Part shown: positions 33,692 to 46,458 of the stretch, one piece after another
How positions within the stretch are numbered: the stretch's first letter is position 1
How the letters are laid out: each line of letters starts with the position of its first letter
Source of the DNA: Cannabis sativa
Taxonomy: Eukaryota; Streptophyta; Magnoliopsida; Rosales; Cannabaceae
DNA: 64,000 nucleotides
Direction of reading: 5' to 3'
Assembly: GCF_029168945.1 (NCBI RefSeq)
Contig: NC_083604.1
Coordinates: 63,008,211-63,072,210 of the forward strand
Made by a program: the position numbers and the translations under genes
Notes under the pieces: model-generated
Told to the model about the DNA's origin: nothing
What the model saw: only the letters and a program-made list of their open reading frames with translations
Database searches by the model: none

Positions 33692-35574
33692 TGTTGGAAT
33701 TTATTTTACCAGGATCTTAGATCTACTCACAAGTATGTTGATTAATACCCTAAATATAAACTTCTAAAACGATAATAAACACATATAAAGTTAAGAAAAT
33801 CTTACATTGGTTGCAGCAGAATAATATGTCTCCTTCCACTCAGATTTCTAACCCTTGTATCCTTTCTGTCGCAGAGTATTATCAAGATCTGAGCCCGAAT
33901 GTCCTTCTCTTTGAATGTGATCCTTCACAGTATTCCAATCTATGATTGAGGTACCACTTGCTGTGTGTGGGCACTACTCTATCACTAGGAGGTTTCGAAA
34001 TTATGAAAAAGAAAAGAGAGAGAGAGAGAGAGAGGGTCGGCTATAGAGAGAAAGTGGAAGGCTCAGTTTTTCTGAAAGGCAATCTTAAGAAACTGTTATT
34101 TTTGACTGAGCCATCACTATCTATTTATAGGCAACTACTAGGTTTAGGTTAGTAATTATTTGACATTAAAATAATGAAAATATTAATTGGAAAAAACCAA
34201 TCAAGTGGCCGGCCATAGGTGTTAGTGGGCCTCACTTGGATTTTGAAGTTTTCACAATTTTTATTTCTAGTTTCTCAAAAATGCCAATTTTCCAATTCTA
34301 ACCATTTAAATGCCAAAACTAATTATTTAATAACTAAAATAGATTATTAAATAATATTGTCATTTAATATAATTATTAATTAGACATATAGAGTCTCTTA
34401 ATTAATAAATAAACCTAGAATCTCTTTTCTTTACAATTTCACCCCTGCTTAGTGAAAATTCACAAATTAGACATAGTCTAACTTTAGAATTATAATTGAT
34501 TAATCATAAATCAATTATTGAGTCTTACAAGCAATATGGTCTCAACTAGAATGGGGACCATAGATCTATATTGCTGAGCTTCCAATAAGCCAAACCGAAT
34601 TTACTAAGTAAATTCCTAAGTTATTAATTCCTTGTTGAATCCACTCTTAGAACTTGAAATTGCACTCTCAGACTTATATAGAGCATTCGATATGTTCCAC
34701 GATATAGATATGCTATCTCATTTAACCATTGTTATAATCTTAATGTGATCAAAGATCCTCTATATAGATGATTTACATCGAGATGGGATAAATTTACCGT
34801 TTTCACCCCTCAATGTATTTGGCCCCTTAAAACACTTAGCTATCTGTAAATGATGTTTTAGTGATCTAAGAAATAGTCACTGAAACAAGAGCTCATCCAT
34901 TTACTTCTATTTAGCTAAGCTCGAAGGGAATCATCACTTGACTTTTATACACCAGTAGAAGCTATAGATTCCATATTTATGTTCAGCGCTCCCACTCAAT
35001 CATACTATCATGTTCCTAAAATATACGTATCACCCTGACCCAAAAGTAGGCTTAACTAATAAATCAAAGAACATGAATAGCACTCCTGAGTTGAGCCTAA
35101 GCAAATCAGGATTTAGATTCTTTTAATCTAAGATCAACTAGTGATATTGACTTGGAAAGATACAACGGTAAGTTTATAATATCTTGACAAAGTTCAATAT
35201 CGGTCCAGTCCAATGTATACTCCATACATTCGAAACTAGTATACTTTACTAATGTCCTGGAAAGAACATAACACTTACTCCAAGTGTAAGTATACATCAT
35301 CGCTGATTATCACATCAGTGTAAATCCAAAACACTGATGAAACAAGGACTTAGTCTTTTGAATCATATAATCACAATCACATTCCACTGTGTTGACAATA
35401 CTGTAATTGTGAATAAGTATGGACTTAACTGATTTTGTGCATATATTATTAAATATATTAAACCATAAGCATGAAAAATTCATGCAAACATAAATCACTT
35501 CAAATTTCTTAGATTGATAATTAATTAGATTGTAATGGGTTTTATTTAGGGCACAAAACCCAACAATTTCCCAC
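33692..35574 (-). repeat. 3' LTR of the gag-only element
   Basis: On the minus strand it begins TGTTGGGTTTTGTGCCC and ends AAATTCCAACA. The TATA box CTATAAATAG is at 34121-34130. It has a GA-repeat near 34015-34035. The sister LTR at 43835-45703 is very similar. Confidence 0.9.
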
Positions 35575-35592
35575 TTGCACTAACATAAAACA
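35575..35592 (-). other. Polypurine tract of the gag-only element
   Basis: The minus strand reads GTGCAAGTGGGAAATT directly before TGTTGGG. This is close to the common copia form in which AAGTGGGAGATT precedes the LTR. Confidence 0.85.
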
Positions 35593-37299
35593 AATTGTGC
35601 ATTCCAATCAATCTGTTGTCTTGATCTTCAGATCAAGTGTAGTATAATTGAATCCACCCAAACTTCTGGAAACAAGTTCATAAAAACATTATGAAACATC
35701 TTTTACTATATGCTTTACTCATCTAGGGATACTGAAATTCTTACTGCTTATTAAGTACATCTGAATAAACAGAAGACATATCTCTCATATTTTAAAATTT
35801 GGAACTGAGATAATACAATGTAGAATTTTCTTCAGTAAAATAACTTTTTGGTAATTTCGAATTTACAAAGTTATTAATCTTTTCTGGTAGAGCTTGAATT
35901 ATTATAGAAGGGTTTTTACACTCCTGTAGAGTAACTCCTCCACCCCAGAGTAACCACCATCTCAAATTCTTGAATGAGTTGGGGTAGATATAAGGATAAC
36001 TAATATACAGTTCCTTAATATCTAACATATAGATCACTTTCATAAATCTTTCTTGAGTATCTCCTAACGTTCCTTATTTGATTACATCTCAGATAGCTCT
36101 CACTCAATAATAGATGTCTAGTTAAATAATACTTTTAACCTCTTACTATTGTTTGGAGGGATATCTAGTTGTGACTTATTGTATTAGTCTGAAACTGTAA
36201 GTTTCTTTTAAGACTAAATCATCAACATAGCAGTCTAGTATTTGAACTGAAAAATACTTGCTAGAGATTAAGTAATCAAATTAAGATACCATAAAGTGTT
36301 ATGAGGATTAGAAATCTTGGCTCAAGTCATTCGAATAGACTATGCAAGAATTCTTCTATCTTATTCTCATAATTCTTATAAGTTATTTCTATCCACATGA
36401 ATGGTTAGATTTGCTTTCTCAGTAGTGTTCTTAAGTTCCTATCACAAGTGTCAACCAAATGAAGATGGGTAAAGAATTTTAAAATTCTCCCACTCAATTA
36501 AGGTAGTGTGATACATTATCAAAGAACTTTATTGGTATCATTATTTATTACAACAGTTAAACTAAACTGGAACAAATAATCAAGATCAAGGATTTATTCT
36601 GATAATAGCTAATTTATTATATTACGTCCATGTTTAAAGAAAATATGTGTTACAGGGAGTACTGTGGATTAAAGTCCACCCCTAAGTGTATAAAGATTAT
36701 GATCCACCCCTAAAGGTTATAAAGATCATGAAGTGTTATAGAGATTAAGTGGAGTTGAATATAATCCAGAGTTCATTAGATATAAAAGATCGTTGAATTG
36801 CATATTATTCTTAACTTTTTCTCCACCCCTATCAGATCAAAAGATCCTTTTATTAAACAAATTCTTAATAATTGTTTTAGAATTAACAATTATTCATAAA
36901 TATAGAAATAATTTCTAGTGTTTATGTAGTAATAACTCTATGAAGAGTTTAAAAGATTATAGAATTTGTACCAATAATAAAAACACTTACACATACAAAC
37001 ATATAAATATAATTGGTAATTGTTGTTTAAGATAAAGTAGATAAAGCTCAATCTCATAAATTACAATTTATTTGTAAAAGAAAAATTATAAAATTAAAGA
37101 AAAATTGTTTTGCAACATTATGAGAAAAATAGGGAATAAAAATCCCAAACTAGTAATTGAAATTGAAATTGTTTTTAAACTAAAACAATTAATTCAAAAA
37201 TAAATAAATGAATAAATGAGCTTCATCTTTATCTTGGACGAACTCCACCCATTTTTCTAGCTTTCCGATTCAACTCACTAAGATAGCACCTGAGTTCAA
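35593..37299. other. 3' non-coding region of the gag-only element
   Basis: AT-rich with no coding signal where pol would be expected. Between about 36675 and 36830 the short motif CCACCCCTA or CCACCCCTAT recurs, some copies next to AAAGATCATGA-like text. No RT or integrase remnant was recognised on either strand. Confidence 0.6.
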
Positions 37300-40180
37300 G
37301 CACCTTGGGCTATAATAAGAAGAAAAACAAATAAACAAGGTTAATAGTCCAGAATTAATAATCCAATTGGATAATAATTCACTAAAACTCATCAGTTTAT
37401 AGAAAGAAATACCTTGTTTCTTTGCAAGAAGTTTAGGACATTGGGGTTTCCAATGGCTTTTCTCATTGCAGTAGAAACACTTTCCTTTTTGTGCATCACC
37501 GGTAGCAGCAGCCTTTTGTAGGAATTTATTTTACCAGGATCTTAGATCTACTCACAAGTATGTTGTTTAACACCCTAAATATGAACTTTCTAAAACGATA
37601 AATTAAACACATATAAAGTTAAGAAAACCTTACATTGATGCAGCAGAATTAATGTCTCCTTCCACTCAGATCTCTAACCCTTGTATCCTTTCTGTAGCAG
37701 AGTATAATAAAGATCTGAGCCCGAATGTCCTTCTTCTTTGAGTTTGATCCTTCACAGTCTTCCAATCTATGATTGAGTTACTGCTTGCTGTGTGTGGGCA
37801 CTTACTCTTTCACTAGGGTAGAAATTTATGAAGAGAAAAGAGAAGAGAGGGTTTCGGCCAGGTATAGAAACTAGTTAAGGCTCAGTTTTTCTGAAGAGTG
37901 AAATTTCTGTCAGATAACTAATGATGTGTGTTATGAAAAACTTGTGTTTTGACTGAGCCATCACTTTCTATTTATAGGTAACTACTAGGTTTAGGTTAGG
38001 ACTTATTTGGCATTAAAATAATAAAAATATTAATTTGAAATCCCACAAATAGTGGCCGGCCATGGTGTAGTTTATGGGCCCCACTTGATTTTGCAGTTTT
38101 AACAAATTTTATTTCTATTTTCTCAAAAATGCTAATTTTCCAATTCTAACCTTTTAAATGCCAAAACTAATTATTTAATAACTAAAATAGATTATTAAAT
38201 AATATTGTCATTTAATTTAATTATTAACTAGACATATAAAGTCCATTAATAAATAAATAAACCTAGAATCTCTTTTCTTTACAATTTCACCCCTGCTTAG
38301 TGAAAATTCATAAAATTAGACATAGTCTAACTTTAGAATTATAATTGATCAATCACGAATCAATTAATGAGTCTTACAAGCAGAATGTTCTCAACTAGAA
38401 TGTGGACCATGTATCTATATGCTGAGCTTCCAATAAGTGAACCAAATTTACCAAGTAAATTCCTACTTATTAATTCTTCGTTGAATCCACTTTTAGAACT
38501 TAGAATTGCACTCTCAGACTTATATAGAGCATATTATATGTTCCACGATATCAATATGCTATCTCATTTAACCATTGTTATAATCTTATTGTGATTTAAA
38601 GATCCTCTATATAGATGATCTACACCGAGATGGGATTTCTTTACCGTTCTCACCCCTCAATGTATTTTGCCACTTAAAACACTTAGCTACCTGTAAATGG
38701 TGTTTAGTAATCTAATAATTAGTCAGTTAAACAAGAGCTCATCCATTTACTTCTATTTGCTAAGCTCGAAGGGAATCATCACTTGACTTCTATACACCAG
38801 TAGAAGCTATAGATTCCATATTTATGTTCAGCACTCCCACTCAATCATACTATCATGTTCCCAAAATATACGTATCACCCTGACCTAAAAGTAGGCTTAA
38901 GTAATAAATCAAAGAACATGAATAGTACTCCTGAGTTGAGCCTAAGCATATCAGGATTTAGATTCTTTTAATCTTAAGATCAACTACTGATATTGACTTA
39001 GAAAGATATATATAACGGTAAGTTTGTAATATCTTAACTTAGTTGCAATATCGGGCGAGTCCAATGTATACTCCATACATTCGAAACTAGTATACTTTAC
39101 TAATGTCCTGGAAAGAACATAACACTTACTCCAAGTGTAAGTATACATCATCGCTGATTATCACATTACTGTAAATCCAATAACACTGATGAGACAGGGA
39201 CCAAGTCTTTTTATTCATATGATCACAATCACATTTTACTGTGTTGACGATACTGTAATTGTGAATAAACATATGATCTGGATTTAACTGATTTTGTGTA
39301 TAAAAGTAATAAACATATTAAACCATTAGCATGTAAAATTCATGCAAACATAAATCACTTCAAATTTCTTATATTGATAACTAATCAGATTGTAAAGAGT
39401 TTTATTTAGGGCATAAAACCCAACACCTTTTTGTTCTTAACTGTTTTCACAGCTTGAGCTCGCTTCTTGGTATTTTTCCACCTCTTCTTTGTCTTGGGTC
39501 TTGAAGTAGAGGCTACGTGTGCCTCAGGTTTAATCGCCCCATTACCATTTCCAGAATTCTGAGGTTTACTCCCTTTCTTCTTGGGTCCTCCAATCAATTT
39601 TTTTATATGTCTGAAGGTCATTGACTAACGCATGAAAGTCTATCTCCTTTTTATTCATGACATAATTTTATGTATAGGGCAGAAAAGCTGGAGTCAGACT
39701 ATTTAAGATAAGGCTTACTTGAGTTGTCCGATCCATTTCAGCACCATGATTCTGGGCTTCCTGGAAATAACTTGCCATTAGGAGAACGTGACCACGCACA
39801 TTCTGATGGGGTTCCATCCGTGAATTGATGAATTTCTTAGTCGCGTCAAAGCGAGACTAAATAGATGCCATACCGAATAGCTTAGTTAACTTCGTCATAA
39901 TTTCTGTAGCCGTGTCGGTTTTTGCAAACCTTGTTTTTAAGGTGTCAACCATGCTGGAAAGCATGAAGTACCGAGCTTTATTGTTAGCATTCTGCCAACG
40001 CTTGAATTTCTCTTTCACAACTTTAGCTGCATTGTCACCCGGCTGTTCAGGAGACGACTCAGTTAACACAAACAGGGCACTTTCACCTATGAGAGCAATA
40101 TTAATGTTCTCATTCTATTTTGTGAAGTTAGATCTATTTAGCTTATTTTCAGTCAAGAGTGATAACATGGGATTTAACAT
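37300..40180 (-). pseudogene. Copia-type gag, split by a solo LTR
   Basis: Read from 40180 downward: MLNPMLSLLTENKLNRSNFT, then a TAG where W is expected, NENINIALIGESALFVLTES, KEKFKRWQNANNKARYFMLS (the UBN2-like gag core), GHVLLMASYFQEAQNHGAEM, a Lys-rich tail, then the LTR at 37517-39425, then KAAATGDAQKGK and the knuckle CFYCNEKSHWKPQC (CX2CX4HX4C). Stops near 40120, 39855 and 39665 show decay. Joining across the LTR is in frame. Just after the knuckle, 37348-37365 reads WIINSG, like a protease WIIDSG with the catalytic Asp changed to Asn. Confidence 0.85.
37517..39425 (-). repeat. Solo LTR inserted in gag, same family as its host
   Basis: 1909 bp, starting TGTAGGAATTT (one change from TGTTGG) and ending ACCCAACA on the plus strand. 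Perfect duplication CCTTT at 37512-37516 and 39426-39430. Removing it restores gag as KNKK + AAATGDAQKGK. It must be younger than the element it sits in. Confidence 0.93.
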
Positions 40181-40342
40181 GGCTATACAGGATACTACAA
40201 AATAATAAATAAAAATCAATTATGGTTTAACACAAAATCCAATTCAGAAATTATTAGCACATAGCAAGTAGGAATGACAAGAGAAAATACTAAAAATACA
40301 ATCCTAAATAATTTCTAAGGTTTTCAACAAACTGATATCAGT

Positions 40343-40477
40343 GTCCCGTTTAGGCGAGAGTCAAAGCTACCATCCATTGAATAGAGTTGTCAGCTCAGCT
40401 AAAATAATAAATATTCTAGCAACCTTTTATTCGATCGAAAAGAGAATCCGACGTTGTCCCGTTTAGGCGAGAGTCAA
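40343..40477 (-). repeat. Pair of 22-bp direct repeats upstream of gag
   Basis: An identical 22-mer beginning GTCCCGTTTAGGCG lies at 40343-40364 and 40456-40477, 113 bp apart, in the leader of the gag-only element. Exact conservation in an otherwise decayed AT-rich leader stands out. Confidence 0.85.
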
Positions 40478-43360
40478 GGTCATTCCTATTTTATGAGCTT
40501 CCACCATTGTTCATATTTTGTAAGTCAAATACAGTCGCCACCATTAGGGTGATCAATACTAATATAAAACACTTACAAATATACTTATCTTTCGAGATTA
40601 AACAGTGCTAACTTGCTAATGAACGTTCCTCCATTAGGGAGGATTACTCACTAAAACAAAAGCTATGTAAAACCAACAATGGAGATCGAATATCTTAATA
40701 ATAATAAAGCTCATTATTGAAAATGTATTTTCTTTTATTATTTATAATATATATATTCATTAAATATCAAATTTAGAATAAAACTCTAAATAGAATTTAA
40801 TTTAATATTTATAAAATTATACTTAGATGGTTATGAAAATAAATTGAATTATTTCCATCTTAGTATTAATTTTCCAATAAATATTAAGAAAATCATTTAA
40901 TTTAAGTTGTATTAATTTAAATTAATTTGCAACTCAAATTTAAATTTTCATAAGAATATATTTATTGTATTTCGAAAAAGAAAGTATAAAACTAAACTAT
41001 TTTTGAAATACTTAAAAAATAATTACTAGAAAAATACTTCAAGCAAAAATATTATCTATCTAGATTTTCTTTTTGACCAATTAATTCAATTTCTAATAAT
41101 AATATATTTTAGTTCATTTATTTTAAATTAATCATTAAATGAAAAAATCATTGATTTAAGTTGGTTCAAAAATTAATTAAAATAAATAATTAATTTACAA
41201 CTTTAATCTATTTTTGAAGATAAATTCAAAATCATCTTGCATAATTAAATGCAATTTCGAATTTGAGTAATAAAATAAATAAAATATATTTTAAAAATTA
41301 TTCAAATTTAAGTTGTAAAAAAAATTTCAACTTAAAATAATTTTTAATTTAATTAAGTGTCATGAAAAAAAATATTTAAGTATCATGATGAAAATCAACT
41401 TAGATATTTAATTTTACAATTTAATTAAATGTATTAAATTCAAGAAATAAATAATTAAGTATAGAGAAGGCTTAATTATTAATCTCTAGTTTAATACTAG
41501 AAAAAATATTCTTAACTTGAATTGTACCAAAATTAATTATAAAATAATTAATTTCACAATGTATAATATTTTCCTATTTAATATTAGAAATAATAAGTAG
41601 TCTAGAAATAACTATCTAGAAAATATCTCAATTTAACTAAGTATCTTTTCAAAAAAAATTTGAAAAATATCTAATTTAAGTTGTTATAGAAAGAATCTAA
41701 TATAAGCTTAAATATTTTCAAATTTAAATTCAATTAAATATCAAAATTAAGTTGTAACCACCTAATTTTGAAAATATTCTATTTTAAGTTTAAAACTAAC
41801 TTAAAAAATATCTCAAGAATCTTCAATAACCAATTCCTAGAATTCCTCAACTTAATTTTATATTCAAAAAATATTCAAATTTAAGTTTAATAAGAAAAAT
41901 CAGTTAAAAATAACTAATTTATAACTTAAATAGGAATATTTAATAAATAAGCTTCAGAAAGAATCTAGTTAGTTAAAATTCTTTATTTAATTGAATACAA
42001 GAAAAATACAAATAGTTTATCTAGAAATAATATCTTAAAACTAAGAGTGTTTTTTTAAAAATTAACTTTAAAATATTAAAATGAAAATAAATTTCATATA
42101 TTTTAAAAGTTAATTATGTTGCTAATTAATTTTATTAGGTTAAACTAATTTAATTAACCTAGCACAGTTATCCAAATCAGGCAAATGGGCCTTCACAATT
42201 GGGGTAGTTCATGTGAGTGAGAGCTGGGTTTAGTATGTCGTACCCACTTCTATTGGCCCCCAACTCTCACACAAAGCCCAAAAGAGAGGAATTTAACCTT
42301 AAAATAAATAACTGTTATTAATTGAATAGGTCCAAAAACTAAATGGACCTAAATAAAATCTATCAGGGTGTGACATTTTATTTAGCAACAACCTATATGC
42401 ATCTATATTAAAATAAACATATAGGCTCACACAGGCACATAGATTTGGATGGACCCTATCATGTTTCTAGGTCATACACAGATGAAAGAAGAATGTAAAA
42501 TTTACCTGTTACAAATTATTTACTTGACCTATTGACAATTGAACCGTGGGTTAAAATCAGATCATTGGATCTGTCAACAAGTTAACCATGGCAATTTAGA
42601 TCAAGCAATAATAGGTTTTATAAAACTTACACATAAGCTAAAACACATACTCCTGCAACAAGTTGAACTAGATAGTTGGAAGTAGGATTTATTTAATTTT
42701 AAATAATTAAATTTCGAAAATAATAAATAATAATAAAAAATAATATTTTTGGATTTTAAATTAAAATAAAATAATATTTAAAATTAAACCTACAATTTTG
42801 AAAAATTAGGTTTCAACTAACCTAAATATCATTTCAAAAAATTTGCTAACCACTTTTAAAAATTTCATGTTATTTTATAAATTAAATATTCAATAAAGTA
42901 AAAAATGATAAATAAATATCCTTGTCTGATTTTATAATTTAATTTAAATAAAAAAAAAACAAAATTTAAAAGTTAGCAAAATATCTTATTTCTATTCAAA
43001 ATATCATGATTATAGTAATCTTATTTTAAATTTAAATAAGGTCAAATTATTTTTTTAAAAAAATTAATTTAAAAATTTAATATCTGACCTTAAATTTAAA
43101 AAATAAGATAAAATTATCAAATTTAAAAATAAGATAAAAATTAAGCAAAAAGATAGATTTTTACCTATTTTCAAATTCAAATTACACTAATATCTAAAAT
43201 TAATTTTAAAAAATTCAAATTAATTTATTTCTGATAATTAGATTTGAAAATTGAAAAGTAAAAATCAAAATACAAAACTACACAAAAAATCGGAAGTTAA
43301 TTCCATGAAATAGTATGAAAAATCGAAGAAAATGAAAAAATTTGCAAGTGGTACGGACAG
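40478..43360. other. Leader of the gag-only element
   Basis: About 2.9 kb of very AT-rich sequence without open frames, between the repeat pair and the GC-rich island. Nothing coding seen on either strand. Confidence 0.6.
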
Positions 43361-43560
43361 TATGCATTGCAGCGCGCGTATGCAGGGAGGCTTGACTGAG
43401 GTCCCTCGGCGCAGGAGGCTGCATGCAGCCTGTCCGCGCGCGCAAGGGACGAGTTTCAGACAAGATCTTGTCTGACCGAGGAAGCTCGGTCGAGCTCGTG
43501 TCTGAGCGCGTGCAGCCGAGGGTTTTCACCCTCATCCGCGAGCGTAGGGTGGGTGACACC
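43361..43560 (-). promoter_or_regulatory. GC-rich palindrome cluster next to the 5' LTR
   Basis: A 200-bp GC-rich island in AT-rich DNA. It holds the perfect palindromes AGGCTGCATGCAGCCT (43416-43431) and CAGACAAGATCTTGTCTG (43457-43474), and a stem GACCGAG/CTCGGTC (43474-43480 and 43485-43491) with a 4-nt loop. It lies some 275-475 bases downstream of the 5' LTR, where retroelements can carry dimerisation or packaging signals. Function is inferred from position and symmetry only. Confidence 0.45.
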
Positions 43561-43819
43561 ATCCCGATATTTTCCGATTTTCAAAAATTCATAACTAATT
43601 CAAATAATATCGAAATTGAGTTCTGTAAAAAATTAAATTACTTAATTTTTCCCAAACTATCCAATAAAAATAATTCCAGAAATAGAATTTCAATTATTTT
43701 TCACGAAAATTCCCAAACATCAATCAATCATCATATAACACATAGATCAAAATGAAACCATCCAAATCACATAAAAATCGTTTTAAGTCCAAATTTCTTG
43801 CAAGCAAATCAATTACCAT

Positions 43820-43832
43820 GGGTCCGAGGCCA
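43820..43832 (-). other. Possible primer binding site of the gag-only element
   Basis: Two bases after the 5' LTR the minus strand reads TGGCCTCGGACCC. It starts TGG as primer sites do, but does not match the initiator-Met site TGGTATCAGAGC used by the other copia-like elements here. The tRNA is not identified. Confidence 0.35.
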
Positions 43833-43834
43833 GT

Positions 43835-45703
43835 TGTTGGAATTTATTTTACCAGGATCTTAGATCTACTCACAAGTATGTTGATTAACACCCTAAATAT
43901 GAACTTCTAAAACGATAATAAACACATATAAAGTTAAGAAAACCATACATTGGTTGCAGCGGAATAATATGTCTCCTTCCAGTCAGATCTCTAACCCTTA
44001 TATCCTTTCTGTCGCAGAGTATTATCAAGATCTGAGCCCGAATGTCCTTCTCTTTGAATGTGATCCTTCACAGTCTTCCAATCTATGATTGAGGTACGAC
44101 TTGCTGTGTGTGGGCACTACTCTATCACTAGGAGGTTTCAAAATTATGAAGAAGAAAAGAGAGAGAGAGAGAAGGTCGGCTATAGAGAGAAAGTGGAAGG
44201 CTCAGTTTTTCTGAAAGGCAATCTTAAGAAACTGTTATGTTTGACTGAGCCATCACTTTCTATTTATAGGCAACTACTAGGTTTAGGTTAGTAATTATTT
44301 GGCATTAAAATAATGAAAATATTAATTGGAAAAAGCCAATCAAGTGGCCGGCCATAGGTGTTAGCGGGCCTCACTTGGATTTTGCAGTTTTCAGAATTTT
44401 TATTTCTATTTTCTCAAAAACGCCAATTTTCCAATTCTAACCATTTAAATGCCAAAAAAAATTATTTAATAACTAAAATAGATTATTAAATAATATTGTC
44501 ATTTACTATAATTATTAATTAGACATATAGAGTCTCTTAATTAATAAATAAACCTAGAATCTCTTTTCTTTACAATTTCACCCCTGCTTAGTGAAAATTC
44601 ATAAATTAGACATAGTCTAGCTTTAGAATTATAATTGATTAATCATAAATCAATTATTGAGTCTTACAAGCAATATGGTCTCAACTAGAATGGGGACCAT
44701 GGATCTATATTGCAGAGCTTCCAATAAGCCGAACCGAATTTACTAAGTAAATTCCTAACTTATTAATTCCTTGTTGAATCCACTCTTAGAACTTAGAATT
44801 GCACTCTCAGACTTATATAGAACATTCTATATGTTCCACGATATAGATATGCTATCTCATTTAACCATTGTTATAATCTTAATGTGATCAAAGATCCTCT
44901 ATATAGATGATTTACATCGAGATGGGATAAATTTACCGTTTTCACCCCTCAATGTATTTGGCCCCTTAAAACACTTAGCTACCTGTAAAAGATGTTTTAG
45001 TGATCTAAGAAATAGTCACTAAAACAAGAGCTCATCCATTTACTTCTATTTAACTAAGCTCGAAGGGAATCATCACTTGACTTTTATACACCAGTAGAAG
45101 CTATAGATTCCATATTTATGTTCAGCGCTCCCACTCAATCATACTATCATGTACCTAAAATATACGTATCACCCTGACCCAAAAGTAAGCTTACCTATAA
45201 ATCAAAGAACATGAATAGCACTCCTGAGTTGAGCCTAAGAAAATCAGGATTTAGATTCTTTTAATCTAAGATCAACTAGTGATATTGACTTGGAAAGATA
45301 CAACAGTAAGTTTATAGTATCTTGACCAAGTTCAATATCGGTCCAGTCCAATGTATACTCCATACATTCGAAACTAGTATACTTTACTAATGTCCTGGAA
45401 AGAACATAACACTTACTCCAAGTGTAAGTATACATCATCGCTGATTATCACATCAGTGTAAATCCAAAACACTGATGAAACAGGGACTTAGTCTTTTGAA
45501 TCATATAATCACAATCACATTCCACTGTGTTGACAATACTGTAATTGTGAATAAGTATGGACTTAAATGATTTTGTGCATATATTATAAAATATATTAAA
45601 CCATAAGCATGAAAAATTCATGCAAACATAAATCACTTCAAATTTCTTAGATTGATAACTAATCAGATTTTAATGGGTTTTATTTAGGGCACAAAACCCA
45701 ACA
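43835..45703 (-). repeat. 5' LTR of the gag-only element
   Basis: 1869 bp, same ends as the 3' LTR. TATA box on the minus strand near 44260-44269. On comparison by eye it differs from the 3' LTR at scattered positions, a few per cent. Confidence 0.9.
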
Positions 45704-46458
45704 TTCAGGTACATGGGCCACAATGCGGTAGTTGGCTGGAGAAGCTGACCCAGCTATTGTTGGAGCTGAAGGGAGCCGCTGAAGAAAACGTGCCCAATTT
45801 TTGCTTCAATATTGTAGGAAGTTACATTTGAATAATAGCTTGGGCGTTTTGTTGATTTGGCCCATTTTCAAATCAAAAGAAAATATGCAGCTGACAGTGG
45901 GAGCTTGGAATTATATAAGGGAAATTTACATGGTATTCTAACTTTTACCATTTTTTTACAAAAATACTATCAGGCGGTATTTTTTACTTTTTTACTGTGT
46001 TTTTTTATAAGTTTCATACTGCAGTATACTGTGTTAAGTTTTCACTGGTCTTCTACTGGTGTTTTGAGTTGTTTTGGTTTGTGTTTTACTGGTATTTTAT
46101 AAAAACATAGTATTTTTGAAAAAATTTCCGTGTAACAGTATTTTTGTAAAAGTTAACTCAAATTTCAGTATTTTTGTAAGTTTTTCTTATATAATTGATG
46201 GTAAAGATTGATAGAACATTAGGCTTGGGTCATTGCTTCTTTTCTTCAAAAATACCAACTATTGAGTTGGATTTTAAAGATCCAAACATGAGAATAGTTC
46301 ATTAGCTCAAATTCAAAAAATAACACAAAATTAAAATAAACTAAATATTTTCAACTAAAATAAATTTACCATTAATAATATGAAATATTTAATTTATATT
46401 AATTTAATATGCATAAATGAAGACTTAAAATGTACAAATTCGAGCCTTAATGAGTTCT

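Larger units (their letters stand above)
33692..45703 (-). mobile_element. Gag-only copia derivative (TR-GAG type), about 12 kb with nested LTR
   Basis: Two same-family LTRs (1883 and 1869 bp) enclose about 8.26 kb on the minus strand, of which 1.9 kb is a later solo LTR. The flanks are GTCAG and TTCAG, a 5-bp duplication with one mismatch. A gag gene with a CCHC knuckle is present, but no integrase, RT or RNase H: after gag comes about 1.75 kb of AT-rich DNA, then the polypurine tract. Layout matches non-autonomous TR-GAG elements that keep only gag and borrow enzymes from a relative. The 3.6 kb leader between the 5' LTR and gag is AT-rich, apart from a GC-rich palindromic island next to the LTR and a repeated 22-bp motif. 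Confidence 0.85.
32782..46453 (-). repeat. Second LTR-like solo unit (Ty3 style), itself interrupted
   Basis: Own sequence is 32782-33691 plus 45709-46453, about 1.65 kb. It starts TGATGTCGCC and ends CTTAATGA on the plus strand, between exact GTTCT duplications (32777-32781 and 46454-46458). Removing it rejoins copia RT as GMV + [11 protein letters not shown]. The left end, read on the minus strand, has the block GGATACGACATATAGCCCG near the 3' end, a layout like U5 of Ty3-type LTRs. The terminal TG..CA is imperfect (TG..GA), so solo-LTR status is inferred; another class of insertion is possible. Confidence 0.6.

Noticed and set aside
35106..35498. Small ORFs repeated at 45244-45636
   Set aside because: They are inside paired LTRs and recur only because the LTRs are alike; no protein features.
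40478..43360. CRISPR-like or satellite array in the AT-rich leader
   Set aside because: Repetition is only low-complexity AT; no regular unit or spacer pattern, and the genome is a plant's.
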